Positions 11,413 through 24,506 are shown, numbered from the stretch's first letter. The stretch is DNA of 64,000 bases from Perognathus longimembris pacificus (GCF_023159225.1 NC_063161.1:124410958-124474957), one strand, 5' to 3'. Numbers and translations: made by a program. Notes: a model not told the origin generated them from the letters alone.

Positions 11413-11621
11413 GGGCTGGGGATATAGCCTAGTGGCAAGAGTGCCTGCCTCGGATACACGAGGCCCTAAGTTCGATTCCCCAGCACCACATATACAGAAA
11501 ATGGCCAGAAGCGGCGCTGTGGCTCAAGTGGCAGAGTGCTAGCCTTGAGCGGGAAGAAGCCAGGGACAGTGCTCAGGCCCTGAGTCCAAGGCCCAGGACT
11601 GGCCAAAAAAAAAAAAAAAAA
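11413..11621 (+). mobile_element. Young IDL-Geo-like SINE with intact Pol III boxes
   Basis: Full dimer starting at the TGGGGCTGGGG head and ending GGACTGGCC plus an A20 tail. A box TAGCCTAGTGG lies at 11425-11435 and B box GTTCGATTCC at 11470-11479, spaced as in a tRNA promoter. The exact 13-bp duplication AAGAGTGAATGTG lies at 11400-11412 and 11622-11634. CpG-rich diagnostic sites (CTCGGATACACGAG, GAGCGGGAAG) put it in the youngest tier with the copies at 28626 and 51031. Confidence 0.93.
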
Positions 11622-11989
11622 AAGAGTGAATGTGAACTAAAAACATTTTCAAGAAAGTAGTAACTATAGACAAGAGTTATAAATCACAGAGAATAAACAT
11701 GAAATATACATGAAAATGAATATCTTTAAGTTTGGGTGGGATTTGAGGGTAATCTGTATGAAAAACTTCATAAACATGTAGACAAAGCTATATATACCTT
11801 AGCTATTAAAAAACATATCCACCTCAGGCAGAATGCCAAATAGGAATTACAATTATTTAGATATAAAATGGTAAGGAAATAGTTAAGGGAAAAGGCATTA
11901 TCAGGTCTGAAAGATATTTATTTATAAACAAATTCTCTAGGAATGTATCATAATCTTGAACAAGCTGAAAAGGAAATCATTAAAAGTGT

Positions 11990-12230
11990 GAGCCAGGAAG
12001 GGTGGCTAATATCTGTAATCATAGATATTTTGGAGGCTAAAATTGGGAGGATCACAGTTGGAGGCTAGCCCAGGGGAAAAGTTCAGGGAATCATTTGCAG
12101 CCAATAATTAAATGCGATGTCACTTGTCTGCCATCTCAACTATGCAGAAGACTAAGACTGGAGGACATGGTTTTAGGCAAGCCCACACAAAGTTTATGAT
12201 ACCTCATATTTCTGGAAGGATCTGGGTATG
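11990..12230 (+). repeat. Diverged B1-like SINE
   Basis: GCCAGGAAGGGTGGCTAATA, then CTGTAATCATAGATATTTTG and GAGGCTAAAATTGGGAGGAT, matches the B1/7SL head. A partly repeated module follows (TGCCATCTCAACTATGCAG, GACTAAGACTGGAGG). Old copy with no tail visible. Confidence 0.6.
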
Positions 12231-12389
12231 TTAGCATATTCCTGACCTCCCAATTACTTTAGGAAGTATACATTTAGAGAATTAGAATCCAATCATGATT
12301 TCAGGAAAAATGACAGGCTTCACAAGGATCCATTGTGAAAATGGCTGGAGTCATGACTGAACAAGAGTATCACTGAAAAACAAACCTCA

Positions 12390-12520
12390 AAGTGATGGAG
12401 GTAGTAAATGTGATGCTACATATGGGTAAATAGGATCAAAAGTACATTACAGAGATACAGGAAAGTATCTTTACAAACCACATTATTTGTACAATTAATG
12501 TACACTAATCAATTTTAACA
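12390..12520 (+). repeat. Old rodent repeat 3' end, family uncertain
   Basis: The block GATCAAAAGTACATTACAGA, then ACCACATTATTTGTACAATT and AATGTACACTAAT, resembles an old rodent interspersed repeat tail. A similar block is at 20380-20470. I cannot name the family with certainty. Confidence 0.35.
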
Positions 12521-12716
12521 TAGGCCTCCATGGCATAACTAATAAGACAAGAAACTCAAGATACTAATAAGTTAATTTATATTAACATTAACTGATACAT
12601 AACATTATGAAAAATAGTATTTCTGAACCCTCAGAAGACTTATTAGAGAATATTTTACTGCAATGGTCAGCAATGAACTTAAGAAAAATATGGAAGTGAT
12701 TAAAATTTGTATAAAT

Positions 12717-12796
12717 TTGATTATCCTGCTCCAAATTTATTATGAATATATTGTACTTGATTATCCTGCTCTGAATGTATCATGAATATGTTGTAT
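12717..12796. repeat. 40-bp tandem duplication
   Basis: Copies at 12717-12756 and 12757-12796 both start TTGATTATCCTGCTC and differ at only a few positions. Confidence 0.85.
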
Positions 12797-12880
12797 GTCA
12801 ATTAAAAAAAGACAGCAATGAATTAGAAGATGGTAATTTCAATGCATAAGCTGTCAAAAATCAATTCATTTGTACATACC

Positions 12881-13128
12881 TTTTTTTTTGTTTGTTTGCC
12901 AGTCATGGGGCTTGAACTCGGCACCTTGGCACTCTCTCTGAGCTCTTCATCTCAAGGCTGATGGTGTACCACTGTGAACTACAGCTCCACTGCAGATTTT
13001 CTAGTGGTTAATTGGAGATAAGAGTCTCACAGACTTTCCTACAAGGGCTGGCTTTGAATCGTCATCCTCAGATTTCAGCCTCCTGAGTAACTGAGATTAC
13101 AGGCAGGAGTAAGCCACAAGCACCCAGT
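12881..13128 (-). repeat. B4-like composite SINE, minus strand
   Basis: T-run and TTTGCCAGTCATGGGGCTTG at the left (reversed tail and ID part), then AGATAAGAGTCTCACAGACT and TCAGCCTCCTGAGTAACTGA with GATTACAGGCAGGAG, the reversed B1 part. Confidence 0.75.
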
Positions 13129-16100
13129 TGTATGTGTATTTTAGTTAATATGAAAGGTGAAGAATGCTGAAGAAGAAAACTGCAAGAATACAGACAGGTC
13201 ATAACAAGAAAAGAAAAAAATCACAATCTTTAAAAAGATGATGGATTAGTAGTATTTTGAGAGATGTAAATTAAATCAAGCACCATATTAAAATGAAACC
13301 AAAAATAAATAAATACCTGAGACTACCAGAGGTAGTGGAGGTACACCATGACTGACACACAGAAATAAGCTTATATTTTTTTAATTGCTGTTTCAAACAA
13401 CTTGAAATTATTTAAAAATTTGAAAATAGCCACTGTGTGCACAAGTACACAAGAATATCTACTTAACCATCCATCATAATATAAAATTGAAAGAAATAAA
13501 TTAAGTAAAGAATAAGTGTGAAATTTCTTAGGCTTGTGAAATTACACAGTGAAATGCTTTTGAGTGGGAAAAATGAATGAATTTTATGACGCTGATTAAA
13601 CAAATAAGTACAGAAAACATCACTGAGTAAATAATATGGCTGCAGGAATATATGTATATTACATATATACATTCAAAACCAATGAGAATTCTATGTTGTT
13701 TGCTCATGCATGCCTGAATGTGTGATGGATTTACACATACAGATGACACTTAATGGTAGAAGTATGGGTCTCAAATTTTGAAATTGAAAAAGAAAAGATC
13801 CGAAATAAATATGGTCAATTGTTAACCATTAGTAAGTTTGGAGTTCTGAACCTACAATATTCGGTTGTGTTATCATAAAGGCAAACAACAGTTTTATTGA
13901 AAATAAACTCTGTTATCTGTTGTCTTATCCTTTTATCTAGACTCAGTTTTTCGATGATCTTTCCAATGAATGAAATTGTATCTCAACAAATGGATCTAAG
14001 TATTCAACACGCTCCTCTGAACACTTTTTTTGAAACTAAGCTGTCACCATACGGACGTGACTGGTGAGCATATCATTTCTTGGGGAAATTATGGAAGTAT
14101 GTGGTGAGTTCTTTTCAATCCTGTTGTCAGAGTCATCTTTACTTACTAACTTTACTAACATGGATGCCAGAACTACACATTATCAGTCATTGGGGGCAAC
14201 ATAGCTCTTTAGTTCTGAAATCTGTAACACTAAGGAATTGACCCTTTCAAAAGAAGATGGCAACATTCAACTTTATACCATTTTCTTTTTCCAAAAGTTG
14301 ACTTAGAATATGTAATTTAAGCAGTTTTGTTTGCTAAAACCAGATCAATGTTTCTTGCCTGGTTTTGACTGATAACTTGTTCACCTGGGGATGTAAAAAG
14401 GCTTTTATAAGTGTACCTGTAACACAAGCTCTTGGATTGACAGATTCAGATTTTTTTTTTAAGATAGAAAAAGGTATACTGAGTTAAATACCAAGTTCAA
14501 TGTGTCAAAGGAGAAAATGAATTTGCAAACTCCAAAACCTGTATCTGTGCTTCCATTTCTGCTCTATCCCCAGCTCATGCTCACTGGACACAGTTTACCC
14601 TTTGATTAGTTACATTTTAGTTATTTCCAAAAAAATTACACTTTCTCCATAGGCATTTAATATACTACTGGCTAACTATTGATTATTTCAAGGTCTTTCT
14701 TGACACTTTTCAAAATTGTCACCTTCAGCATCTCTTTCCCTTGACTAAGAAAATACGATTTTTTTTTTATCATGTGCAATGGGGTTAGGCAGCAAGAAAA
14801 CCCTGTAGGCTGATTGTACAGTTTCAGGATTTCTTGGGGTTAATTACAAACAGGCAGTGTAAAAATCTACAGAGAATTCTAAGCTTCCATTCCTGGAACA
14901 GAGGAGAAACAAATGGTGAATTTCCCCAGTTTTGTCAAGTGCTTTACAGCACATCTTAGGAAGAATGGGAGACCAATTGTTTCTAGTACAAATAGTTTCA
15001 TGAAACTTTTGCTTTTCTAAAAATCCTTAGATTTTTGTTCTCTTAAGCTCTCCTTTCTTTTGTAAAAGGCTTCACATGTGTGTGCATGCACACACAGAGA
15101 ATCTGAATTAGAGATTTTATTGACATGTTTTGGACGGAGAGAAGATTAAGTTAAGCATTTTGAGATTCAACTCGATTGTTCTGTGGTTTCTAATCACTGC
15201 AAACCTGATGTTTTAAATCATTAAGCGATTCCTTCTAGCTTACCAGGGGAATATATTTCCATATAGTTTTCTGTGATATATTGAGAGAGATAAGAATTAG
15301 AATTCATTTGCCATTTAATTTTTCTCCCAAAGTGACTTAAAAAGGTCATCTAATGCCTACACTTCGTCTCTTTCTAGAATATTTTCATTTAATCTATCAG
15401 AAATCTTTGTTTCAGGATAATTTATTTGACTGGCTTCCTTCTTATGATTTTAGCATCATAGGCATATTTATATGAATAAAATCAGAGTTCTATCCAAATC
15501 TTACCAACAAAGAAAAAGGAAGTAATGATACTGAAAAACTCTAAGGAAACATACAATCTCTTTATTTTTTTTCATTCAACAGACAACAAAACATATTATA
15601 GGTTTCTAGGAGTTTCCTGCTTTGTTTTGTTTTGTTTTCTCTTAAACTTCTTCTGTGTGATTGAGACATGTCTGATCTAAGTGTAATTTTCTTAAATGAC
15701 ATTTACATCATTTATTGAGTTTCTGATTAATGTTTTTTTTCTCTGCCTTCCTGTCAATTTCCCACTCTCCATCCTCTGAGCCTCTGAGTTAAAAAAATAA
15801 GAGAAACAAAAACAGATATAAAAACCTATAGACAAGCAGCGATTCAAAATTCCAGAAGAATCTTGAGAAATTTCTGAGCCAAATAGAACACGGTACAGGA
15901 ATGTTTGGACCGGAATTTTGTCATATTTCAAAGTCAAGTATACTTCCTAGCCACCCAAACCCCTGGCTGCATGGATCACATAAAGGCATAAGAATCGCCA
16001 TGCTATATTTCCTTCCTATCCACAGAACTTAGCATGTACCTGATGCAAAACAGATTTTCATCATTTGTTGAAACAGAATAGTCAATGAATAAATTAATCA

Positions 16101-16207
16101 AAGTTACTTCTAAATCCGAAGCCCATTTTACCATCTCATCCTTTATTTTTATCAGGAGCTTAGACAGTGTGAACTGAAGAGATGAAACTTTCCACATAGC
16201 CACCATC
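13129..16207. other. Unique stretch, about 3 kb
   Basis: No repeat of a known type apart from a TTTTG short tandem near 15620 and a possible MIR/L2 tail near 16020-16095. No open frame above 81 codons with a recognisable domain. Confidence 0.45.
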
Positions 16208-16223
16208 AAAGATTATAAGCTCT

Positions 16224-16434
16224 ATGGGCTGGGGATATGGCCTAGTGGCAAGAGTGCTTGCCTCCTATACATGAGGCCCTGGGTTTGATTCCCCAGCACC
16301 ACATATACAGAAAATGGCCAGAAGTGGCGCTGTGGCTCAAGTGGCAGAGTGCTAGCCTTGAGCAAGAATAAGCCAGGGACAGTGCTCAGGCCCTGAGTCC
16401 AAGCCCCAGGACTGGCCAAAAAAAAAAAAAAAAA
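16224..16434 (+). mobile_element. IDL-Geo-like SINE with 16-bp target duplication
   Basis: Complete dimer, A21 tail. AAAGATTATAAGCTCT is present at 16208-16223 and 16435-16450 without mismatch, the longest exact duplication in the window. It belongs to the middle subfamily (GCTTGCCTCCTATACATGAG), and the B box has changed to GTTTGATTCC. Confidence 0.93.
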
Positions 16435-16607
16435 AAAGATTATAAGCTCTGTGATATCCCACCCAGACTTGGTAAATGTTCACTCACAGGGCTATATCCA
16501 GAAACTACTTCAGTAATTTTGTGATAGGAAGAGGACACCTACATTGGTAATAAACATCGAATGATTTGGACTTAGTTTATATCAAAATGATTTGTTCTGT
16601 GTGTTGG

Positions 16608-16854
16608 GATGGGGGGGGGAGGGGGGGGGAAGCATGCTGATCCTGATCAGGGCCCAGGTAGTGTCCTTAAGCTTTTGTGCTCAAAGCTAGCACTCTACCA
16701 CTTGAGCCATAGCTCCATTTCCTCTTTTCTGTGATTGACTGGAGAAAAGAGACTTTCAAACTTTGTCTGCCCTAGTTGGCTTCGAATGGCAATCCTCAGA
16801 TATCAGCCTCCTGAAAATCTGGGATTACAAGCATGAGCTTTTGGCACCTGGCTC
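16608..16854 (-). repeat. B4-like composite SINE, minus strand, with G-run
   Basis: Reversed ID part (CAAAGCTAGCACTCTACCAC) followed by the reversed B1 part (GGCTTCGAATGGCAATCCTC, ATCAGCCTCCTGAAAATCTG). The left edge is a G9-A-G9 run at 16612-16630 where the reversed tail would be expected. Confidence 0.75.
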
Positions 16855-17559
16855 AGAATGTGAACAATCCACGAATCACATAAATTTTATAATTATTTAC
16901 TCTTGAAACTACAAACTGTGCAACCTCTACAGCTCTGTTAAATTTTTTGCTTAGAAGAAAGGACTAATTAATTATAAGGGCAATTTATTATAAAGGCAAT
17001 ATATCAGCCAGGATGAGAGGCTAAGCCATGGCTCTATCTTATCCTTTATATTTAACACAGAGCCCAAATGAAAAGAAAAACAACGAGAAAACAAAATTAA
17101 TCCATCACCCATTTTTGCCCTAAGTATTGCATAATCTTACTGCCAATCAAAATTTAAGAAATGAATTACTTTTATTTGCACTTATTTTAACTTTACTGGT
17201 CATCCAAAATAATAGAGGTCATTGCTTGGGAATTACAGCCCTCTCCCAGCACCCATGAATACCTATAATTCTCATCTTCAGCAAATTCTGCATGGAAGTC
17301 TTTGCTAGGTGATTTTTATTCAAATTAACTATATTCTAAAAATAAAAAGAATGTCTGGATTCTCATCTCACTGTTTAAAGCCAGCCAACTGAGATGAGAT
17401 TTCCCCAGGTATGTATTACATGGATATTTTCAAGGGTAAAGAAGTCATGTGTCACTTTTCAATGTGCAGGCAATTGAACATGAACTATCTCTGTGGCTTG
17501 TTGCTGTAAAGTCACACCTCTGATCCACAGATCGGCTTAATTTAACCATTTTTCAACAT
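16855..17559. other. Unique stretch
   Basis: No repeat or gene recognised. Confidence 0.4.
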
Positions 17560-18070
17560 GTTAATACATTTCCCTGTTTTAAATTCTTGCTTAGTGGAAA
17601 GTTTCCTCATTGAGCATCTGATTTAATTTTGTCTGCTTGGATGCCCTTTAGGTAAAGGACACCATTCAATATCGGAATTAGAAGCATTCTATTCATTTTC
17701 CCCCTGCAGCCAGGGGAAGAGAAAGGAGAGAGTAAAGAGGCAGAGACTCAAACAAGTCTAGAAGCAGCAATTCTCTAACCGCTGAGCAATGAGGTTTCAT
17801 ATGCTGCTAGAGGACCCATTCATCTTAATCCATCTGGAAAGAGGGCTGCGCGCAATATTTCACAATCTAAGTACTTTCTGACAAATCTATTAATTATGCA
17901 CTCAAACAAATTATTTGCTGCCTGTGGAGAATTGCTACTGGATTTTCTCTTCTGCCAGAATCCACGTCCTTTTTTTTCTGCTTTTAACTCATTGCCATCA
18001 TTGGCATAGTCATATTAGCTCCCACTCCTGTTTTTAATTATGCATCATTTACTATTTCAATGTGGTCACT
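17560..18070. promoter_or_regulatory. Candidate conserved non-coding element
   Basis: Repeat-free stretch with dense homeodomain-type and POU-type motifs: ATTAATTATGCACTC (17889-17903) and TTTTTAATTATGCATCATTT (18031-18050). Next to them is a local CpG cluster, GGCTGCGCGCAATATTTCAC (17844-17863), that stands out in AT-rich DNA. This motif texture is common in distal developmental enhancers. It is judged by composition only; conservation cannot be seen from one sequence. Confidence 0.25.
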
Positions 18071-19989
18071 ATTAGTGAAAACCATAAACTGAGGCTTAAA
18101 ATAACAAGATATTTAATGGCAACAAAGCAGACATTTTGAAGCCTCTTTCTTACATTTTTAAATCTTCTCCCTCATTACCAAAGTATATGGAAACTGTTTT
18201 TAGGGTTTTTTTCCTACATACAGAAACAAGAAAGAAATAAGACATTCCTGCTGTGGGTTTCTGATGTAGCCCTTTCATAACTCATAAAAACACAACTTCA
18301 TGAAATGTGTATGGTTTTTGTTAGGGAAAAATAGAATTGCAATTTATTATTATCAACTTGATGATTGTAGCCAAGATGTAAAACCTGGGAAACTTAAATT
18401 ATTTTCTTTTAAACAATATTTCATACTAGCCTTAGAAGTACCATGTGTAATTACAGAAAATCTTGAAAAAAATAAGACAACAAAATAGAAATCACCAGCT
18501 ATATATCCACTTTTGGATGGGTGTATATTCTTTGTATGCATATTAAAAGTCTGTATGTGTATGCTGTTTATAAAAGTATAGGTATAGATTGGGTAAACTC
18601 ACTTGCTGTTTCAGAAATATTATTTCATAGCATTAAGATATTAACATTGTTGGGGGATGTAACCAAAGACAAAAAATCTTCTTACTAAGCAAACCTCTAT
18701 AGAAAAGGTCATACAGGAAGAAAACTGCTTTATTTTATTAAGCATTAAACCACAATTGCAAGTAATCTGCCAAGAGATTGCAAAGAAAGAGTAACAAACA
18801 GCCAAGCATACAAAATCCATTGTATATATGTTTTCAAGGTAAATAATAACCAACTAGTGCAAGACAACTCGACATTATATTTTCTGACACATAGTTCATT
18901 CTACACTTAAGATCAGGAGAGCAACAATCTGTGTGAACTCTACCTTTATCCAGAGAAGAAACATAAAACTTCCACATCTTCATTGAAGGGAGATGTTTCA
19001 ATTTAATAACAAGGCAGACATCAGATTAATTTTCTACCCCAATCCAGAAACTGGCATTTAGGGAGCTATCATCTATAGATCAGATAATTTAATTACATTT
19101 CCAAGAGATGACTTTTTCTACTTTTCTAGTACAATATGGGGGAGGGGGTCTTGTTTTCATCAGGGACCATTAAAGCTTTTGCTTTTAAGTTGCATTAGCC
19201 TTACAGCATACGTTTAATTTTATCTTTTTTTTCTTCTTTTTTTTTTTGAGACATAGTATTACTGTATTGCCAAAACTAGGTATATAATATGGTATATAAT
19301 CTTCCTTAATTCCCATCACCAAACCTACATAATGATACTATGGTAAAATATTGCCATGTCTGATGTTTCAAATAATCTTTAAAAATCTGCCATAAATGTA
19401 GAATAGTCTTACCAACCTATCCTCTATTATTAATATTATTTTTTAAATAATCCTATTTTAAATAAGCATGTGATGTCCATTCTCATGAACAAAGTTCCTA
19501 GGAGCTTCTGTTTTTATCTAATGAAATAAGACAAGATTCTCTCCTGATAAAGTGGAATAATACCATAGATTACCTACAAAATCATATCTTTGTACATTGT
19601 GATAATAAATAAAATTATAAAAATTCTGATAAATTAAAATAATTTCAGTCAATACATATATACAGGACTCCAAAACACATCGAGTGCTTGAGAAACAGTG
19701 ATACTCAATCCTTCCCAATCCTAACTGTTCAATTGATAGAAATATGGTTCATTTGTGCCTCATCTCCTGACTACCAGAGCACTTCCTTCTGCAGAAGAAG
19801 GAAGTGCTTCATAGGTGAATAACCAAGAGTTCTTTTGATGCTGGGGGAAAAGATCATTTTCCAAATTATAGTTGGGTGGCTCAGAAGAAGGAATGTGCCT
19901 CCAAGATGAAATGGAGTGCAATCTTTCATTTTCCTACATTGGAGGGAAGGATGTGCCCAGACTTATTATAATTTTCTTTTTAACCTTGA
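18071..19989. other. Unique AT-rich stretch
   Basis: No gene or repeat recognised; T-run near 19240. Confidence 0.4.
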
Positions 19990-20125
19990 GGGTAGGAAGA
20001 CATTTTACTATTTTATATCTAAGGAGACCGAAGCACTACATGAATCTTACAAACAAGCATTGCATCCAGGATTTGAATTCATCACCGTCAGATGTCAAAA
20101 ATCCCTGTTCTCTTCATGACTGTCA
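19990..20125 (-). repeat. Probable MIR, minus strand
   Basis: ATTTTATATCTAAGGAGACC, then CATCCAGGATTTGAATTCAT and a final CCCTGTTCTCTT, follow the reversed MIR order (the ATTTTACAGATGAGGAAACT, CAGGATTTGAACCCAG and GCTCTT segments). Confidence 0.5.
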
Positions 20126-20254
20126 GATACCAGACAGACAATAATTACTGATGATTTTCTGCTCCTCACTTTGAAAAGTACTTGCTTTGCATGAATCTGA
20201 TGTCATGATTACTAGAAGAAAAGGAGGGCACTGTATGAAATTCAAGAACATCTA

Positions 20255-20475
20255 TCAAGGAGGAAGAGGGAGACAAAGGAAGAGGAGAAGAAGAGCAATA
20301 CACAGTCAAGGATCCAGTATATTCTACAAAATGAAGAGGAGTGAGGGAAGAGGTGGGTTGGGGAAGGATGGGTGAGAATACTGAAAGGGGTAACATTGAT
20401 CAAGATGCATTATACTCATAAACTGCTTTGTTAAATAATAATTTCTCTGTACAACTGTTTAAAGATAAAAAGAAG
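20255..20475 (+). repeat. Polypurine tract and old rodent repeat tail
   Basis: A GGAAGAGGGAGACAAAGG polypurine stretch, then GGGTAACATTGATCAAGATG and TTTCTCTGTACAACTGTTTA. Like the block at 12390-12520, it resembles an old rodent L1-like 3' end. Family uncertain. Confidence 0.35.
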
Positions 20476-21656
20476 TGGTATACAAACATTAAGAAGAAGA
20501 ACTTGTACATGAATGAGTAGATAGCAGCAGATTTTTAAAAATAATTCAGAACTTTCAGGATCAAGACTGAACTAAGAATGAAAAGCCAGAAAACCCACTG
20601 CAAAACCACCTCTGTATTTGACAAAATATGCTTTTCCAATCTAAAAACAAACAAAGACAACCCTCTTCCTACCCAGAATCATTTACTTCAATTAAAAAAC
20701 TCAGTAAATTGACAGTATTTTCATGAAATATTTCACTTTATCTTTCTGATATTTAGCAATGATCAGATGCTTGGCTCCAATTAACAAAAGGAAAAAAGTG
20801 AAATGCTAAAATTTAGTATTAAGAGCTCATATGAAAATAATAGTCAACAACTAGCCTTTGTTTTACAAGAACAAATTTATGTAAGTACCCAACTACGTAA
20901 ATATGATGCTGGACTAAATTAATTGGAACAAGCACAGCTGCTTTACTTTTCTTTATTTGAAAGAATGCAATGTTTTTGTAAAATAGTAAGACAGTCTTGC
21001 TTTTGAACTCTCTTGTCACTACCTGAAGATTGTGATTTGTTAGTATTAGTATAATGTCCCTGTAAAAGATAGGGAAAAGAAGTGCTATCAATACTTGCTT
21101 TAGTCCTTAAAGACAATTGTTTAAATAGTTTGGTTTGATTTTGGTTTAGAACTTCAATCACATCATGATTGGTAGCAAAATAGATCAGCCAATGAAACAA
21201 AGCCCCTGATTTAGCTTTCCTTTAAGAGATGTAGCAGGCTATCCTCAGGCTCAGGTTTGAAACTTACAGTATATATCTTAATATAGAATGTGGATGTAAT
21301 GATATAATTTTCCTGAGTATGTACGTGCACACACACATGCATACACAAACACTACACTTACATAGAATATATAAATAAAGTACATTTATGTATAGGTTTT
21401 CTGGAAAAAGCTGATGAAGGACTTGTGCAAAGAATTCACTGATATGAGTATGAAGATAATGCAAAGAATGATACAGCCTCTGTCCATCCATTTTCTCACC
21501 TTCAGTTCAAGACAATCCTGAAGGTTTTCACAATTGTCAGTCAGTCTCTTCAGTTTTTGTTTCTTCTTTCTCCTTGAGTATAAGAAAAGCAGAGTTCATC
21601 CCAAGGTGGTGTGGGTAGTGGACAGAGAACTGATACCCTTCAAAATTGTACCACTG

Positions 21657-21900
21657 CCAAACAGTCTTTGGCTCATGTCTATTATCCTAGCTACTCAGGA
21701 GAATGAGATCTGAGGATAAGAACTTAGAGCTAAGGTTCGGTTTGAAACCATTCCATGAAGAGAAATCTGAATGACTCTTATCTCCAACTACCCACCAAAA
21801 AGCCAGAAGTGGAAGTGTGAAGCAAGCAGTAGAGCGCCAGCCTTGAGCAAAAAATAAGTGAGAGTGTGAGACACTAAGTTCAAGTACCAGTACCAGAACA
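21657..21900 (+). repeat. B4-like composite SINE
   Basis: B1-like head (GGCTCATGTCTATTATCCTA, CTACTCAGGAGAATGAGATC), middle CTTATCTCCAACTACCCACC, and ID-like end (AAGCCAGAAGTGGAAGTGTG, AGAGCGCCAGCCTTGAGCAA). The tail has become an (AC)n with ATATACACATA. Confidence 0.8.
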
Positions 21901-22434
21901 CACACACATATATACACATATACACAGAGTGAGTGTGAGTACAAAGCAAGCATCTGCACAGCAGGAGGAGAACTCACAGGAAGCAAGAAAATGGTGAGCC
22001 GGAAGCAGAGCACTCAGAGAACCCTGGAAAAGACACAAAGAGGAGAATAATTGTTCATTAGCAAGTGGAGTTTGGGAGTTAATGAAATGAAGAAATGTTA
22101 ATGGGATATAATTTGTACCCACTCTCCAGTCAAGCTTGGGACATGAAATTTATATAACATGGTTTATTCTTATCCTTAAGCCATTGAGTTTCTTATGACT
22201 TTCCTTATTTCTGCTGCCAACAAAATATTTCAAAGTAATAAGAAGTTTCCAAAGGAAAACACACATACCTGCATCCAGATACTCCGTACCATCACCCTTA
22301 TGGAAAACAATGCTAAATAGAAAAGCCTCAGACTAAAAGATCTCTTTTTCAATGTGTTGCTTAATCTGCCAGGCTCATTAAAATCATTGAGGGACGATGG
22401 CAAAAGAGCTCAAAAAGAGGCTAAAACACAATGA

Positions 22435-22545
22435 ACTGTTAATTTATCACTTTCAATGTACCAAGCCTGACAGTATTTACCAGTGGCATCTGACTTAACT
22501 CTCTCTTCTGGGATGTGACATATGAGGAAACCCAAAAAGGCTCCT
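22435..22545 (-). repeat. Possible MIR, minus strand
   Basis: TTCAATGTACCAAGCCTGAC, then CTGACTTAACTCTCTCTTCT and CATATGAGGAAACCCAAAAA, follow the reversed order of the MIR 3' half. Confidence 0.4.
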
Positions 22546-24310
22546 GTGACAGCCACCACAAACACTCTTTTCCTCCTTTTGGGTACAGAAACTCTCAGAA
22601 AAGCACCCTAATTATAACCTAACCTTAGTTCAACTCATTCTAGCTAATCATTTCTCTTTTTCCAGTATAATTCAAGCTGCTGATCCGGAAGCAATCTCTC
22701 CCTGGCTGTCACCATACAAGCACTTAGACCAAAGATTCTGAACATGTCAACATACCTGTCTAACTGAAACAGAACACAAAGTTTCTCTTCAGCCTATGTG
22801 CTACTTTATAACATCAAAAAGAACTATAATAGGCAGAAACAAATGAAAGAGATGATCCAGGATTTAGCAGAAACAATTCAGCATGTTGAAGATGAATGTC
22901 TGATGTCAGTGTGAAAGGTCCACAGATTGCTTCCAAGATTCTGTGAATCCACTCACAATGTGGGTTAGGATAGAGAAATTGTGGGCCGGCCTTGGTCACA
23001 TGACCTCCCATACCTCTGCAGGGAAGAAAAAGCTACTTCTCAGAATGTGTATGCAAGGCTGTGTACAGCAGGGGAGCTGACGTTTCCCACAGGAAAAATC
23101 AAAGTGCTGGGCTGGTAAAATAACAGATCCCTCCTCAAATAATGAAAGGTCTCCTGTGCCCTCACAAATGTCCTCCCTTGTCACATTACAGTGACTGCTT
23201 TCTGCTTACTCTCATATTCCTCATGCAGAGCCCTCAGAAGCTGAAGCTGAGCCCCAGAACTCTGTCTCCCTCACTATCACCAAGCACCAGAACTGCTTCC
23301 AGCTTTGATTCATTACACACATCACTTCTATCTTACCCACCAGAACATGATATATATGGTAATTTATTTCACTGTTTTGTACTTGCTGCCACCCCCTCAC
23401 GTCCTATATCATTTAAGCTGAGTTCTGCATCAGCAACAACCAGCATTAGGACCCACACCGCAGGCAGAGGGAGGAAAGAATTCTTCCCTTTCCGTTATTT
23501 TCCTCCTTATGGAGTCAGCCCAAGCACAATTCGAATCTTATAGTATGGCCTCCAACCCTCTGCCAACATCTGTCTTTTTTAGAATGCTGAGTTCTACAAA
23601 TCAGAGACACAGAGAGAGAGAGAGAAAGAGAAAGAGAGAGGAGGATCATACAGCTTGTGCAACTGAAATTGAAGAACTCAGAAGAATTGCCCGGGAAACA
23701 CACAAAAGCCCTTCTTGCAAAGACACTCTGTTAATGAAATGAAGCACTCTACACTGTCCAGAGATAATAGTTTAGAAATTTCCTGAACAAAGAGGTTGAA
23801 TTAGTGATTCAGAAATACAGATAATTTGTTTAAATCATTTACTTTATTGAGATACCAAAAGGATTTTCAATATATTAATGTGACATTCAAAATAAAAACA
23901 TGAGCAAATGCTGCCCTTGTAAATTAACAGAAGTTTGCATAAGAGGAAATAGATAAGGAGGTTTTGCCAACAAAAGCACTGTTAGGCAGAATCTCTATTT
24001 ACCTGGTGGCTTCTGGGGCTGAATGTATGACATGCTTCTAATTGCCATAGATCTGGCTTCAAAGCAAGATTTATAGCCAATAATGCCTGCAAAAGACATT
24101 CTCAACATGTATGAAATGCTGCAAACTTGGGAGAAAAACATAAATACCTGTAGGGCCAGGGAGAGAAAGATGCACAGATATACCAATTTGCTTCCCATTT
24201 CGCCTGGAAAAAAATGACCTCACCCATTTCATGATGAGCCAGAAGTCTGCAAGGGATTAAAAAAACAGGAGCAAATGGGTTGAATATCTCTATTCATAAA
24301 ATGGAAGACA
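22546..24310. other. Mostly unique stretch with a short (GA)n
   Basis: The (GA)n at 23608-23642 is the only clear simple repeat. A 133-codon open frame at 23142-23543 is Ser/Pro/Thr-rich without a recognisable domain, splice context or CpG island; I do not call it a gene. Confidence 0.4.
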
Positions 24311-24450
24311 TATGCCTAACACCACTGGCTCACACCTGTAATCCTAGCTACTCAGGAGGCTGAGATGTGAGTATCACGGTTCAAACCCAGTCCCAGCAGG
24401 AAAGTTCCTGAGTCTCATTTCCAGTTATTTACACACACATAAAAAATTAA
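24311..24450 (+). repeat. B4-like/B1-like SINE, 3'-truncated
   Basis: ACACCACTGGCTCACACCTG, GTAATCCTAGCTACTCAGGA, GGCTGAGATGTGAGTATCAC and ATTTCCAGTTATTTACAC. The ID-like second half is missing and is replaced by an ACACACAT run. Confidence 0.75.
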
Positions 24451-24506
24451 AAACACAAATGCACATACAATACTTCAATACATTTGTGTACACTTGCATG
24501 TGACCT

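Noticed and set aside
11425..11479. tRNA-gene-like A and B boxes
   Set aside because: They belong to the tRNA-derived SINE; no cloverleaf-capable full tRNA is present.
23142..23543. 133-codon Ser/Thr/Pro-rich frame
   Set aside because: Low-complexity composition, overlapping frames on the other strand, and no gene context. A protein search with a strong hit would reverse this.
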